Positions 44,318-52,958 of a stretch of DNA of 64,000 bases are shown here, in pieces. Position 1 is the stretch's first letter. Every line of letters starts with the position of its first letter. Below the pieces are notes generated by a model. It saw nothing but the letters and a program-made list of their open reading frames with translations, was not told the DNA's origin and did not search any database. Source of the DNA: Candidatus Fimenecus excrementavium (GTDB lineage Bacteria > Bacillota > Clostridia > Oscillospirales > Acutalibacteraceae). A program made the translations under genes and the position numbers. The DNA is taken from the NCBI GenBank assembly GCA_018712805.1, contig DVGI01000038.1:42396-106395 (forward strand), in the 5' to 3' direction.

Positions 44318-45331
44318 ATGTTAAATATCGGCATCATCGGCGCCGGCCGAATCGGCAAGGTGCATTTGGAATCCATTTCCTATCATGTCAAAAACGCGAC
44401 GGTCAAAGCTGTGGCGGACCCCTTTATGAACGACGAGACCAAGGCGTTTATCGAAAGCTTCGGGGTGGATAAAATCTATACCGACCATCAGAAGATTTTA
44501 GACGACCCTGAAATCGACGCGGTGCTCGTCTGCTCTTCGACCGATACCCACGCCGACATTTCCATTGCCGCCATCAATGCGGGCAAACACGTGTTCTGCG
44601 AAAAGCCGGTCGACCATTCCGTCGCCAAAATTCAGGCGGTCGCCGACGCGCTCGCAAAACACCCCGAAATCAAATTCCAGGTCGGTTTCAACCGCCGATT
44701 TGACCACAACTTTGCCGCGATTCGCAAAGCCTACGACGCGGGCAAAATCGGCGAAGCCCATATTCTGAAAATCACTTCGCGCGACCCTGAACCGCCGAAC
44801 CCGGCTTATATCAAAGTTTCCGGCGGCATCTTCCTCGATATGACCATTCACGATTTTGATATGGCGTGCTTCTTAACCAACAGCGATGTCGAGGAACTCT
44901 ATGTCAACTCCGCGGTGCTCGTCGACCCCGCAATCGGCGAACAGGGCGACGTCGATACCGCCATTATTACGATGAAAATGGCAAACGGCGCTTTGGCGGT
45001 GATTGACAATTCCCGCCGCGCGGCTTACGGTTATGACCAGCGCGCCGAGCTGTTCGGCTCGAAAGGTATGGTCGCCACCTCCAACGATACGCTGTCCTCC
45101 GCCGTCATTTCCGACGAAAACGGCGTGACCGGCGAAAAACCGCTGTTCTTCTTTTTGGAGCGCTATATGGCGTCGTTCTCCGAAGAAATGCGGCAATTTG
45201 TCGACGCGTGCGAAAACAATACCGAAGTGCCGGTCGGCATTCACGCCGGTATGCAGTCCGTGAAAATCGGCCTTGCCGCCAAAAAGAGCGTCGCCGAACA
45301 CAGACCGGTCAAGCTTTCTGAAATTCAGTAA
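44318..45331 (+). CDS. iolG: Inositol 2-dehydrogenase
   Basis: The 337-residue Gfo/Idh/MocA oxidoreductase has NIGIIGAGRIGKVHLESI, the catalytic-region EKPVDHS and the motif DMTIHDFDMACFL, typical of IolG. It oxidises myo-inositol to 2-inosose with NAD, the first pathway step. It has its own GGAGG site after the RAYT gene. A terminator follows, so it is the last iol gene. Confidence 0.93.
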   Translation: MLNIGIIGAGRIGKVHLESISYHVKNATVKAVADPFMNDETKAFIESFGVDKIYTDHQKILDDPEIDAVLVCSSTDTHADISIAAINAGKHVFCEKPVDHSVAKIQAVADALAKHPEIKFQVGFNRRFDHNFAAIRKAYDAGKIGEAHILKITSRDPEPPNPAYIKVSGGIFLDMTIHDFDMACFLTNSDVEELYVNSAVLVDPAIGEQGDVDTAIITMKMANGALAVIDNSRRAAYGYDQRAELFGSKGMVATSNDTLSSAVISDENGVTGEKPLFFFLERYMASFSEEMRQFVDACENNTEVPVGIHAGMQSVKIGLAAKKSVAEHRPVKLSEIQ

Positions 45332-45341
45332 TATTGATTTT

Positions 45342-45381
45342 AAAAACTCCGCGAATTGTTTTCGCGGAGTTTTGCTTTTTT
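45342..45381 (+). terminator. Terminator of the iol operon
   Basis: AAAACTCCGCGAA/TTCGCGGAGTTTT stem with a T-rich tail. Confidence 0.9.
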
Positions 45382-45431
45382 CAAAAATACATACAAGTTT
45401 TCCAATTTGTGTAAAAAAAGACGGTAAACAC

Positions 45432-45460
45432 TTGATTTTACAGGAAAAATACACTATTAT
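45432..45460 (+). promoter_or_regulatory. Promoter of the M28 peptidase gene
   Basis: TTGATT, 17-base spacer, TATTAT, 39 bases before the ATG. Confidence 0.65.
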
Positions 45461-45499
45461 TATTAAGTATTTGCCAATAGGCGACAAGGAGGAGAAGAC

Positions 45500-46834
45500 A
45501 TGAAAGAAGAAAACAGAAAATACGCCGAAGAAGCCTATTCCATCGTCCGTCATGCGGCGGAAAAAATCGGCTCTCGTCTGCCGGGCTCCGACGGTGAAAG
45601 AAAATTTGCAGACTACATGGGCGACAAGCTCAAAGAAATCGGCATCACCCCGACAAGAGAAGAATTTGCGGTTTCGCCGCGCGCGTCCATCGGCGGCATT
45701 CCTTATGCCGGTTGGTTCGGCGTTGCGATGAGCGCGCTCGTCTACTTCGCACTCGGCATCAGCTCGATTTGGTTCGGCATGGCGCTCGCCGGCATTTGCT
45801 GTCTTTTGTGGCTTGTTTTGAGCGTATTTTTATATAAACCCTGGTTCGATATGTTCTTTAAACAGGAGATTTCCCAAAATACATACGGCGAACTTGTGCC
45901 GGAAGACGGCAAATATGATTACACAATCATTTTGTCCGGCCACACCGATACAAGTTGGAACTGGCGTCACTCCGAACATGCGTATAAATATCGCGACAAG
46001 CCGATTCTCGGTATTCTTGCAACCTACGGCAAGGTCGGCTTCGGCGCAATTTGCGTGTTATTCTTAATCGGCGCTTCCATAGCGATTGCAACCGTCATCG
46101 GCGGCTGCTACATGAACGCCAACTGGGCGCTTGAGACTTACTATTCCGCCTCTTTCCAAAACTTCCTTTTTGCAATGCACTTTTTACCGATTGTGACCGC
46201 AATCGGCAGCGCGTTTGTCGTCATGTGGGGCGACCCGAACGACCGCAACGCTTCCCGCGGTGCAATGGATAACGCGACCGGCTGCGCTTTGAGCTATGCC
46301 GTGATTAAATATTTCAAGGAAAATCCCGACAAAATGCCGAAAAACTGCCGCATTATTGATTTCAACTGCGGTTCCGAAGAAGCGGGCCTTCGCGGCTCCA
46401 TGGCGTTTGCCGAAGAGCACAAAAACGACGAAATGCTCAAAAACGCATGGAATATCAACATCGACTCCGTTGCTGACGAAGAGTATTTTGAAGTTGTTAT
46501 CAAAGACGACTGGCAGTTTACCCGTTTCGACAAAGATATGGAGCAGATGTTCAAAGATACGTTTAATGAACTCGGCATTGTCAGCAAAACAAACGGCTGC
46601 ATTCACAACCCCGTCGGCGGCTGCGACAGCACCCCGATGACCAAAGCGGGCGTGAAATCCGTCACCTTCGCGGCACAGAACCCGGTGCTTACGCACTATT
46701 ATCACACCTGGCGCGATACGCATGAGCGTTTCTCGATGGAAACCGTCGGCGACGGCTTCGACGTGGTGCTCGGCGTGATTGAAAAAATCGCGGCGTTCCA
46801 AGAAAAGAACGGCTACAACGGCCCGCAGAAATAA
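45500..46834 (+). CDS. M28-family metallopeptidase with membrane segments inside the domain
   Basis: The 444-residue protein has the M28 zinc motifs SGHTDT (148-150), RGAMDNATG (Asp257), CGSEEAG (Glu293/294), NIDSV and HTWRDTHE. Two hydrophobic pairs, about 70-112 and 177-243, interrupt the domain; the second lies between the first and second zinc ligands. M28 enzymes are aminopeptidases or related amidases. The membrane build is unusual. It is monocistronic, with its own promoter and terminator. Confidence 0.88.
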   Translation: MKEENRKYAEEAYSIVRHAAEKIGSRLPGSDGERKFADYMGDKLKEIGITPTREEFAVSPRASIGGIPYAGWFGVAMSALVYFALGISSIWFGMALAGICCLLWLVLSVFLYKPWFDMFFKQEISQNTYGELVPEDGKYDYTIILSGHTDTSWNWRHSEHAYKYRDKPILGILATYGKVGFGAICVLFLIGASIAIATVIGGCYMNANWALETYYSASFQNFLFAMHFLPIVTAIGSAFVVMWGDPNDRNASRGAMDNATGCALSYAVIKYFKENPDKMPKNCRIIDFNCGSEEAGLRGSMAFAEEHKNDEMLKNAWNINIDSVADEEYFEVVIKDDWQFTRFDKDMEQMFKDTFNELGIVSKTNGCIHNPVGGCDSTPMTKAGVKSVTFAAQNPVLTHYYHTWRDTHERFSMETVGDGFDVVLGVIEKIAAFQEKNGYNGPQK

Positions 46835-46850
46835 GAAACCTACACAATCA

Positions 46851-46888
46851 AAAAGACCCGGCTGCTTTAGCAGTCGGGTTTCTTTTTT
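46851..46888. terminator. Bidirectional terminator between the peptidase and epimerase genes
   Basis: CCCGGCTGC/GCAGTCGGG stem with A-run before and T-run after it, between convergent genes. Confidence 0.85.
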
Positions 46889-46897
46889 GCCTCTATT

Positions 46898-47755
46898 TTA
46901 TTCTTCCGAAAAATCGGCAGACCAGCAAAACGAAAAACTTTTCCCTGCGGGGAGCGTTTCAATCCCGCGCTTTTTCGAAAAATCTTCGACTTTTTCATAG
47001 CTGTCGTTGATGCCGTGCCACGGCTCAATGCAGACAAACGGCGCGTTCGGCTTTGCCCAAATCGCAAGAAACGGAACGTCGCCGAATGTGAAATGCACTT
47101 TGGTGCGGCTTTCTTCACAGTTCAGCGTAACCGACTTTGACTGCACGCCCTCAAAAATCAGCGCGTCTTTGTCAAACAGGTGTTCGGTAATTGTCAGCGT
47201 GTCGCTGTTTTCCAAAATCAAATCCTTTTCGCCGGTGATGACCGAATCGTGGTCGATGCGCTCGCTTATAAGCGTTTCCGGCTTTTCAAACACCAGCTTG
47301 TCGCCGACGGCGCAGTTAAAAGCCGGGTGCGCACCCAGCGAAAAATACATTGTGCAGTCGTTGGTGTTTTTCACCGTGTGCGTCACGGTCAGGCGGTTGC
47401 CGTCAAGTGAAAAGGTGATATACAGTTCATAGCGATAAGGGTAGTGGAGAAGCGTGTCCTCATTTTCTTTCTGCAAAAAGACCAGTTTGTCGTCCGTTTG
47501 CTCGACACACTGAAACGCCCGGTGCCGCGCAAGCCCGTGGCGGATAATTTCATAGGTTTTTCCGCCTATTACACATCGGTCGTTTAAAAGCTTTCCGATA
47601 ATTGGGAACAAAATCGGCGATTGCCCGTTCCAAATTGCGGGGTTTCCCTGCCAAAGGAACTCGTGCCCGGTCTTTTGTGACTTTATGCTCGAAAGCACCG
47701 CGCCGAAATCTTCCACCTCAATTTTTAAAAATGCATTTTGAATTGAAGCGCGCAT
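46898..47755 (-). CDS. Aldose 1-epimerase family protein (LacX-like)
   Basis: ATG 47755 was chosen because AAAGGAGG ends 6 bases before it; an ATG two codons upstream touches the site. The 285-residue beta-sandwich protein has RHGLARHRAF, YFSLGAHPAFNCA with catalytic His and FVCIEPWHGIND with the catalytic Glu. It interconverts alpha and beta sugar anomers, or hexose-6-phosphates. Single gene, convergent with the peptidase. Confidence 0.9.
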   Translation of the reverse strand: MRASIQNAFLKIEVEDFGAVLSSIKSQKTGHEFLWQGNPAIWNGQSPILFPIIGKLLNDRCVIGGKTYEIIRHGLARHRAFQCVEQTDDKLVFLQKENEDTLLHYPYRYELYITFSLDGNRLTVTHTVKNTNDCTMYFSLGAHPAFNCAVGDKLVFEKPETLISERIDHDSVITGEKDLILENSDTLTITEHLFDKDALIFEGVQSKSVTLNCEESRTKVHFTFGDVPFLAIWAKPNAPFVCIEPWHGINDSYEKVEDFSKKRGIETLPAGKSFSFCWSADFSEE

Positions 47756-47851
47756 ACGCATCCTCCTTTACGTTTCCACTAAATCATAGCACCAAATGTG
47801 GCGTGCGTCTATCTTTTTTTACGAAAAAAAACAAGATATTGTGGTTTCTTA

Positions 47852-47880
47852 TTGACAGGAGCCCGTGAAGGGTGTAAATT
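47852..47880 (+). promoter_or_regulatory. Promoter of the nucleobase permease gene
   Basis: TTGACA, 17 bases, TAAATT, about 30 bases before the ATG. No riboswitch or PyrR-like structure was seen. Confidence 0.7.
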
Positions 47881-47910
47881 TATATAAAATAGAAAAACGG
47901 GGGAGATATT

Positions 47911-49380
47911 ATGTCGAAAAAACAAAAAGTAGCTGTCGGCGACGCCGGCATCTACGACGCCAGAACCTTAGGCGTTCCGAAAATGCTGGTCCTCGGGTTC
48001 CAGCACATGTTCGCTATGTTCGGCGCAACCGTGCTCGTTCCGCTGCTTACCGGCCTCGACGTTGCCACAACACTTTTGATGGCGGGCCTCGGAACGTTGC
48101 TGTTCCACGTGATTACCGGTATGAAGGTGCCTGCCTTCCTCGGCTCGTCCTTCGCGTTCCTCGGCGGTTATGCCGCTGTGGCGCCTATGCTTGAAGACGG
48201 AAGCGCAAACAAAGAAATGCTTCCTTATGCGTGCTTGGGCGTTGCGGTTGCCGGCCTTGTTTACCTTGTGCTTGCGGTGTTAATCAAAATTGTGGGCGTT
48301 CACAAGGTTATGCGCTTTTTCCCGCCCGTTGTTACCGGGCCTATCATCATCGCCATCGGTTTGGGCCTTTCGGGTTCGGCCGTTGACAACTGCTCGGCGA
48401 ACTGGCCGCTTGCCATTATCGCTTTGGCGATTGTAATTGTCTTTAACATCTGGGGCAAAGGCATGTTGAAAATCATTCCCATTTTGCTCGGCGTTCTCGG
48501 CTCTTATGCCGTCGCGCTCATCGTCGGCAACGGCTTCGGCGTTGAGGGTTGGGCAATCGACTTTTCGGCCGTGGCAGACGCCGCTTGGATCGGTCTTCCC
48601 GTGCACAAAAGCAACACGATTTTTGCGATTGACTGGACCCGGCACAGTCTGATCATCAGCTCGATTATCGCCATTGTACCCATTTCGCTTGCGACTATGA
48701 TGGAGCACATCGGCGATATTTCCGCCATCAGCGCGACAACCGAAAGAAACTTCATTAAAGACCCCGGCCTGCACAGAACGCTTACCGGCGACGGTCTTGC
48801 AACCACTTTCTCCGCGATTTTCGGCGGCCCCGCAAACACCACTTATGGTGAAAACACCGGCGTTCTTGCGCTTTCCAAAGTGTATGACCCCAGAGTGATC
48901 CGACTTGCGGCGCTTTTTGCAATCATCCTTTCCTTCTCGCCCAAATTCGCGGCTATTGTCAGCTCCATTCCCACGGCGATTATCGGCGGTATCTCCTTCG
49001 TGCTTTACGGTATGATTTCCGCAATCGGTGTCCGCAACGTGGTTGAATCCAAAGTGGACTTCACAAAGAGCCGCAACCTGATTATTGCTGCCGTGATTTT
49101 GGTTTCCGCACTGGGTCTCGGTACTGCGGCGACGTTCTCAATCGGTTCGGTTACCATTTCTCTCTCCGCGCTTGCGGTTGCCTCCATTGCAGGCATTGTT
49201 CTCAACGCCATTCTTCCCGGCAAGGATTATGACTTTTCCGCGGACGAGCCCAAAGACACCGGCGTTAACTTCTCCGTCGGCGCGAACTCCAAACGCCAGG
49301 AGAGAGAACCGAAAGAGGGGCAGGAAGTAAAAGCGAAAGAAGCAAAAGAGAAAACGGCAGAAGAAAAAGCCGCAGAATAA
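47911..49380 (+). CDS. Uracil/xanthine permease (NCS2 family)
   Basis: The 489-residue polytopic protein has GFQHMFAMFGATVLVPLLTG, the NCS2 opening, and the central GGPANTTYGENTGVLALSKVYDP with the substrate Glu. About 14 hydrophobic segments are present. The final 40 residues are a charged Lys/Glu tail. Substrate is probably uracil, but xanthine cannot be excluded. Confidence 0.92.
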   Translation: MSKKQKVAVGDAGIYDARTLGVPKMLVLGFQHMFAMFGATVLVPLLTGLDVATTLLMAGLGTLLFHVITGMKVPAFLGSSFAFLGGYAAVAPMLEDGSANKEMLPYACLGVAVAGLVYLVLAVLIKIVGVHKVMRFFPPVVTGPIIIAIGLGLSGSAVDNCSANWPLAIIALAIVIVFNIWGKGMLKIIPILLGVLGSYAVALIVGNGFGVEGWAIDFSAVADAAWIGLPVHKSNTIFAIDWTRHSLIISSIIAIVPISLATMMEHIGDISAISATTERNFIKDPGLHRTLTGDGLATTFSAIFGGPANTTYGENTGVLALSKVYDPRVIRLAALFAIILSFSPKFAAIVSSIPTAIIGGISFVLYGMISAIGVRNVVESKVDFTKSRNLIIAAVILVSALGLGTAATFSIGSVTISLSALAVASIAGIVLNAILPGKDYDFSADEPKDTGVNFSVGANSKRQEREPKEGQEVKAKEAKEKTAEEKAAE

Positions 49381-49400
49381 TTTCAGCGTTCAAGAAAAAC

Positions 49401-49433
49401 AAAGCGGGTGTCCAGACGGGCACTCGCTTTTTT
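49401..49433 (+). terminator. Terminator after the permease gene
   Basis: AGCGGGTGTCC pairs with GGGCACTCGCT (with G-U pairs) and is followed by T. Confidence 0.82.
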
Positions 49434-49477
49434 CATCACTTTTTAATAAAATGTCAATTTCGGTCGTTAGAAAGGCA

Positions 49478-49507
49478 TTGACAAACGGGCGACGCCCATT
49501 TTATAAT
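49478..49507 (+). promoter_or_regulatory. plsY promoter
   Basis: TTGACA, 18 bases, TATAAT. Confidence 0.82.
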
Positions 49508-49553
49508 ACTTCCGAAAATCGTAAAGAATTTTAAACACAGAGGTGCTTTTTTC

Positions 49554-50225
49554 TTGCTCGGCTATATCGTTTCCGCCGTTGCGGCTTATCTTTTGGGCTC
49601 GTTGAGCTTCGGCATTATTTTTTCAAAGCTCAAATATAAAAAAGACATTCGTGATTACGGCTCGAACAACGCCGGCATGACCAATATGCTGCGCACCTTC
49701 GGCAAAGGCGCGGCGGCGCTCGTGTTTTTGTTTGATACGCTCAAAGGCGCGGCCGCGGTTTTAATTGCAAAATACCTGCTCCATTTTGACGGCGACCCCA
49801 CCGTTTGCGCTTATACCGCAATGGTGTTCGTCGTGCTCGGGCATCTGTTCCCGCTGTATTTCGGCTTCCGCGGCGGCAAGGGCGTTGCGACCTCACTCGG
49901 TGCGGCGACTGCACTCGCGCCGATAACCTTTCCGCTTGTGATGATTCCGTTTTTGCTGATTTTGCTGATCGGTCGAATGGTCTCGCTCGCGTCCGTGATT
50001 TGCGGTTTTCTCTTGCCGGTTGTGACGTTTTGCATTTATTATTTCAAAGGCGAACCGACGCTTGTGCCGACGGTCGCCACCGCGATTTTAACCCTTTTGG
50101 TGCTGTTTATGCACCGCACAAACCTTGTGCGCATCGCTCACGGGGAGGAAAGAAAAATCGGCGCCGACAAAGTAAATGTCGAAGCCGAAAGTCAAGAAAA
50201 TCAAGACAATCAAGCAAAAAAATAA
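49554..50225 (+). CDS. plsY: Glycerol-3-phosphate acyltransferase PlsY
   Basis: The 223-residue membrane protein has GSNNAGMTNMLR (G3P-binding), GHLFPLYFGFRGGKGVAT (acyl-phosphate site) and MHRTNLVRIAHGEERK, the three PlsY loops. The TTG start fits AGAGGTG upstream. It acylates G3P in phospholipid synthesis. The last 20 residues are a Glu/Gln/Asn-rich tail. Its 3' end overlaps the opposite DUF1294 gene by 16 bases. Confidence 0.95.
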   Translation: MLGYIVSAVAAYLLGSLSFGIIFSKLKYKKDIRDYGSNNAGMTNMLRTFGKGAAALVFLFDTLKGAAAVLIAKYLLHFDGDPTVCAYTAMVFVVLGHLFPLYFGFRGGKGVATSLGAATALAPITFPLVMIPFLLILLIGRMVSLASVICGFLLPVVTFCIYYFKGEPTLVPTVATAILTLLVLFMHRTNLVRIAHGEERKIGADKVNVEAESQENQDNQAKK

Positions 50226-50482
50226 AAACAAAAAACAATCAAAACGTGCAAAAGTATTTCGAGCGGCAACCCGACCATGAATTTCTTCTTTTTTGTTTTG
50301 TGACGAATCATTTTCATCGTCAAATACATGGCCGCCGCGCCGCCGACAATACCGAGACTTAAAAGAGTCCTTTCCGGGACTCTTCTTTTTTTGCGCTTTG
50401 CCGCCCATTTGTCATAAACAGTCATAATTATACTGACCGCTGAAATAAGTATAAACCAGATAAAAAAGACAAGACCTTCCAT
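50210..50482 (-). CDS. DUF1294 membrane protein
   Basis: The 90-residue protein has VYDKWAAKRKKRRVPERTLL, the DUF1294 core, then MKMIRHKTKKKKF, and two to three membrane helices. Function unknown. It is transcribed toward plsY and shares 16 bases with its end. The ribosome site is weak. Confidence 0.85.
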   Translation of the reverse strand: MEGLVFFIWFILISAVSIIMTVYDKWAAKRKKRRVPERTLLSLGIVGGAAAMYLTMKMIRHKTKKKKFMVGLPLEILLHVLIVFCFYFFA

Positions 50483-50543
50483 GGAATCACCGTTTGTATT
50501 GTAGGGGATTTCTTACGGAATGTCAAACGCAAAGGAGAACACA

Positions 50544-51788
50544 ATGAAACGGATTCTTTTGTGCGCGCTGGTTTTGCTTGTGGCGGCGGGCGTGCTGGTT
50601 GTAAAACTGCAAAACAGGGGAGATAGAGAAGCGGAAACGAACCCGCCGCAAACCGAAACGGGGCAGTCTGTCGTGTCGCCTGAAAACGAAATCCGCGCGG
50701 TTTGGGTCAATTACAACGAGCTTTCAATGAAAGCACAAAACGGCGGCACGAAAGCGCAGTTTACCGAAAAAGCGAAAAAAATCATAACCGATATTGCTTC
50801 CGCGGGGCTTAACACCGTGATTGTGCACGTCCGCCCGTTCTGTGATGCGTTTTACCCGTCCGAGCTGTTTCCGTGGACGTCCTATTTGACCGGCACGCAA
50901 GGAAAGGCAGTCGATTACGACCCCTTGCAAATTTTTATCGACTGCGCCAAAGCCTGCAACCTTTCCGTGCAGACGTGGATTAACCCTTACCGCGTGCTGC
51001 TTTCGCGTGATGAAAGTAAGTTAGCCGAAAATAATCCCGCGCGCAAATTTTTAGACGCGGGAAAGTCCGAAAATCTGCTCCTTACCGACACCGGCATCTA
51101 TTTAAACCCCGCGAGCAGCGAAGCGCAGGCGCTGATTATTGACGGTGTGCGTGAAATCGTAAAGAATTACGACATAGACGCCATTCATATGGACGACTAT
51201 TTTTATCCGACCACCGACCCGGCGGTCGACAGCGCCTCTTACGCCGCCTATCAAAAGGCAGGCGGTAAGCTGTCGCTTTCAGACTGGCGGCGGGAAAACG
51301 TCAGCGTGTTTGTAAGCGGGCTTTACGCCGCAATTAAAGCGATAAAACCCGAAGTCCAATTGGTGATAAGCCCCGGCGGCAATATCGACCACAATTACAA
51401 CAACCTCTATGCCGACGTGGCGCGCTGGGCGCGGGAGCCCGGCTTCTGCGACGTGCTGATGCCGCAGCTGTATTACGGCTTTTTAAATGAGAAACTGCCG
51501 TTTGAAGATACCGCACGCGAATGGGCCTCACTTGTTACCACACAGAACGTGGAACTTTGCTTCGGGTTGGCGTTTTACAAAAGCGGCAAAGCGGACCAAT
51601 ACGCCGGAAGCGGCAAACAAGAGTGGGTGGAGCATTCCGACATTATCGCCCGCCAAGTTGCCTTTTGCCGCACCTTGTCACCTTATAACGGCTTTGCGCT
51701 TTACACCTATTCGAGCATCTTTTCCGGCAATCTCGCGTCGCAGCCTCAAAAAGAATGGGAAAATCTAAAACCGTTGCTTACAAAATGA
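50544..51788 (+). CDS. Family 10-type glycosyl hydrolase (GHL10/YngK-like), membrane-anchored
   Basis: AAGGAG precedes ATG 50544; the frame's earlier ATG lacks a site. The protein has an N-terminal helix (signal or anchor), then IRAVWVNYNELSMK, NTVIVHVRPFCDAFYPS, TWINPYRVL and AIHMDDYFYP, the GHL10 (PF02638) motifs. Family members act on cell-wall glycans or polysaccharides. A terminator follows. Confidence 0.9.
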   Translation: MKRILLCALVLLVAAGVLVVKLQNRGDREAETNPPQTETGQSVVSPENEIRAVWVNYNELSMKAQNGGTKAQFTEKAKKIITDIASAGLNTVIVHVRPFCDAFYPSELFPWTSYLTGTQGKAVDYDPLQIFIDCAKACNLSVQTWINPYRVLLSRDESKLAENNPARKFLDAGKSENLLLTDTGIYLNPASSEAQALIIDGVREIVKNYDIDAIHMDDYFYPTTDPAVDSASYAAYQKAGGKLSLSDWRRENVSVFVSGLYAAIKAIKPEVQLVISPGGNIDHNYNNLYADVARWAREPGFCDVLMPQLYYGFLNEKLPFEDTAREWASLVTTQNVELCFGLAFYKSGKADQYAGSGKQEWVEHSDIIARQVAFCRTLSPYNGFALYTYSSIFSGNLASQPQKEWENLKPLLTK

Positions 51789-51818
51789 CCGCCGCACGTT
51801 TTTTATAGAAAATTTTTT

Positions 51819-51846
51819 GCACCGGCATTTTTGCCGGTGCTTTTTT
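51819..51846 (+). terminator. Terminator after the GHL10 gene
   Basis: GCACCGGCA/TGCCGGTGC 9-bp stem, four-base loop, six T. Confidence 0.93.
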
Positions 51847-51907
51847 GTGCAGAAAGGGGGAGGGGGCAACCAAAAGCATTACCCAAAACTTGCCTTTTTG
51901 ACACCGC

Positions 51908-51937
51908 TTGACAAGAAAGCCACGAATATGCTATATT
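51908..51937 (+). promoter_or_regulatory. Promoter and repeats ahead of the PadR gene
   Basis: TTGACA, 18 bases, TATATT. Between it and the gene TTTAG occurs four times, and ATAC-AAA-GTAT is a small inverted repeat; these may be the PadR operators. Confidence 0.65.
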
Positions 51938-52016
51938 TAGCACAGCTATTTAGTTTTTCTGTTTAGTTTTAATATTTAGTGATACAAAGTATAAAAGCAA
52001 AGGGGGTTACAGAGCT

Positions 52017-52400
52017 TTGGAAAGCAATTATGTGCAGCAATTTAAAAAAGGCACGCTGGAAATGCTCCTTTTGTGCCTGATTGCCCGCAAAGAGACCTAT
52101 GGCTATGAAATTATCAACGCGCTAAACGACAACAGCGCGGCAGTGTTCGGCTACGCGTGGGAGGGCACGGTTTACCCGATTTTGTATCGTTTGGAAGCAT
52201 CCGGGCTTATTCGCTGCCGGTCCGTTCCGGCAAAAACCAACGGCGGCAGCAAAAAATACTATTCCTTAACCGAAAAGGGGAAAGAACTCCTGCCGGAGCT
52301 TCTCTCGTTTTGGAACCGCTATACCCTTTGTGTGGACGGCTTTATTGCAAGCTGCGCCCCGCCGGCTGAAAAACAAGGAGAGACAAACCATGTTACATAA
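52017..52400 (+). CDS. PadR family transcriptional regulator
   Basis: The 127-residue protein has FKKGTLEMLLLCLIARKETYGYEI and WEGTVYPILYRLEASGLI (winged helix with PadR YPxLxRLE signature) and KKYYSLTEKGKELL. It starts at TTG after AAAGGGGG. The stop overlaps the lipoprotein start by 11 bases, so both are one unit and probably autoregulated. Confidence 0.93.
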   Translation: MESNYVQQFKKGTLEMLLLCLIARKETYGYEIINALNDNSAAVFGYAWEGTVYPILYRLEASGLIRCRSVPAKTNGGSKKYYSLTEKGKELLPELLSFWNRYTLCVDGFIASCAPPAEKQGETNHVT

Positions 52401-52833
52401 CACAAAACGAATTTTTACAGTTGCTATTCTGACGATTTGCCTTTCGCTCGTATTTTTCGGGTGCGCCCAAACGACCACGGACACAAACCCTACGATTGAC
52501 GTGACCACACCCTATACCTACACTTCCGTGTGGCCCGACAACGAATATACCGAAACGATTTTTCCGCCCGAAGGCGCAACAGTGGTTTCCGTGCGCGACT
52601 TTTCTTCGTCTGGCCGCTATGAAATCCATTTGACCGATATTGCAAGGGACGCGGCAGACGCTTATGTGCAACAACTGATTGACAGCGGCTTTGCTTCCGT
52701 TGCCGACAGTAAGAATGATGTCTCGGCGGGCGTGCTTTTACAAAAAGGCAACACAACTTTGAGCATCGCCTATTCCGGCGAAAACCTCACTTTGCTGATT
52801 ACGCTCGCCGGGGAAACGGGAACAGAACAATAA
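52390..52833 (+). CDS. Small lipoprotein of unknown function
   Basis: ATG 52390 lies inside the PadR gene end. The 147-residue protein has a signal with lipobox LVFFGCAQ, a Thr-rich segment, then about 100 residues in which FPPEGATVVSVRDFSSS and IARDAADAYVQQLIDSGF suggest a small alpha/beta domain. It is coupled to the PadR regulator. Role unknown; usually PadR partners are transporters, so this is atypical. Confidence 0.8.
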   Translation: MLHNTKRIFTVAILTICLSLVFFGCAQTTTDTNPTIDVTTPYTYTSVWPDNEYTETIFPPEGATVVSVRDFSSSGRYEIHLTDIARDAADAYVQQLIDSGFASVADSKNDVSAGVLLQKGNTTLSIAYSGENLTLLITLAGETGTEQ

Positions 52834-52879
52834 GCCAGCTTGGTTGCTTTGGAAAATTGTAGCTTCCTGTGAAATATGG

Positions 52880-52909
52880 TAGAAATATCGAGAATTATTA
52901 TGTTACAAT
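52880..52909 (+). promoter_or_regulatory. Possible promoter of the glucosaminidase gene
   Basis: TAGAAA, 18 bases, TACAAT, 50 bases before the GTG start. Confidence 0.4.
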
Positions 52910-52958
52910 GTAAACAGCGGTGTTCTGTTTCATATGAACGCCGCAGAAAGGAAAACAG

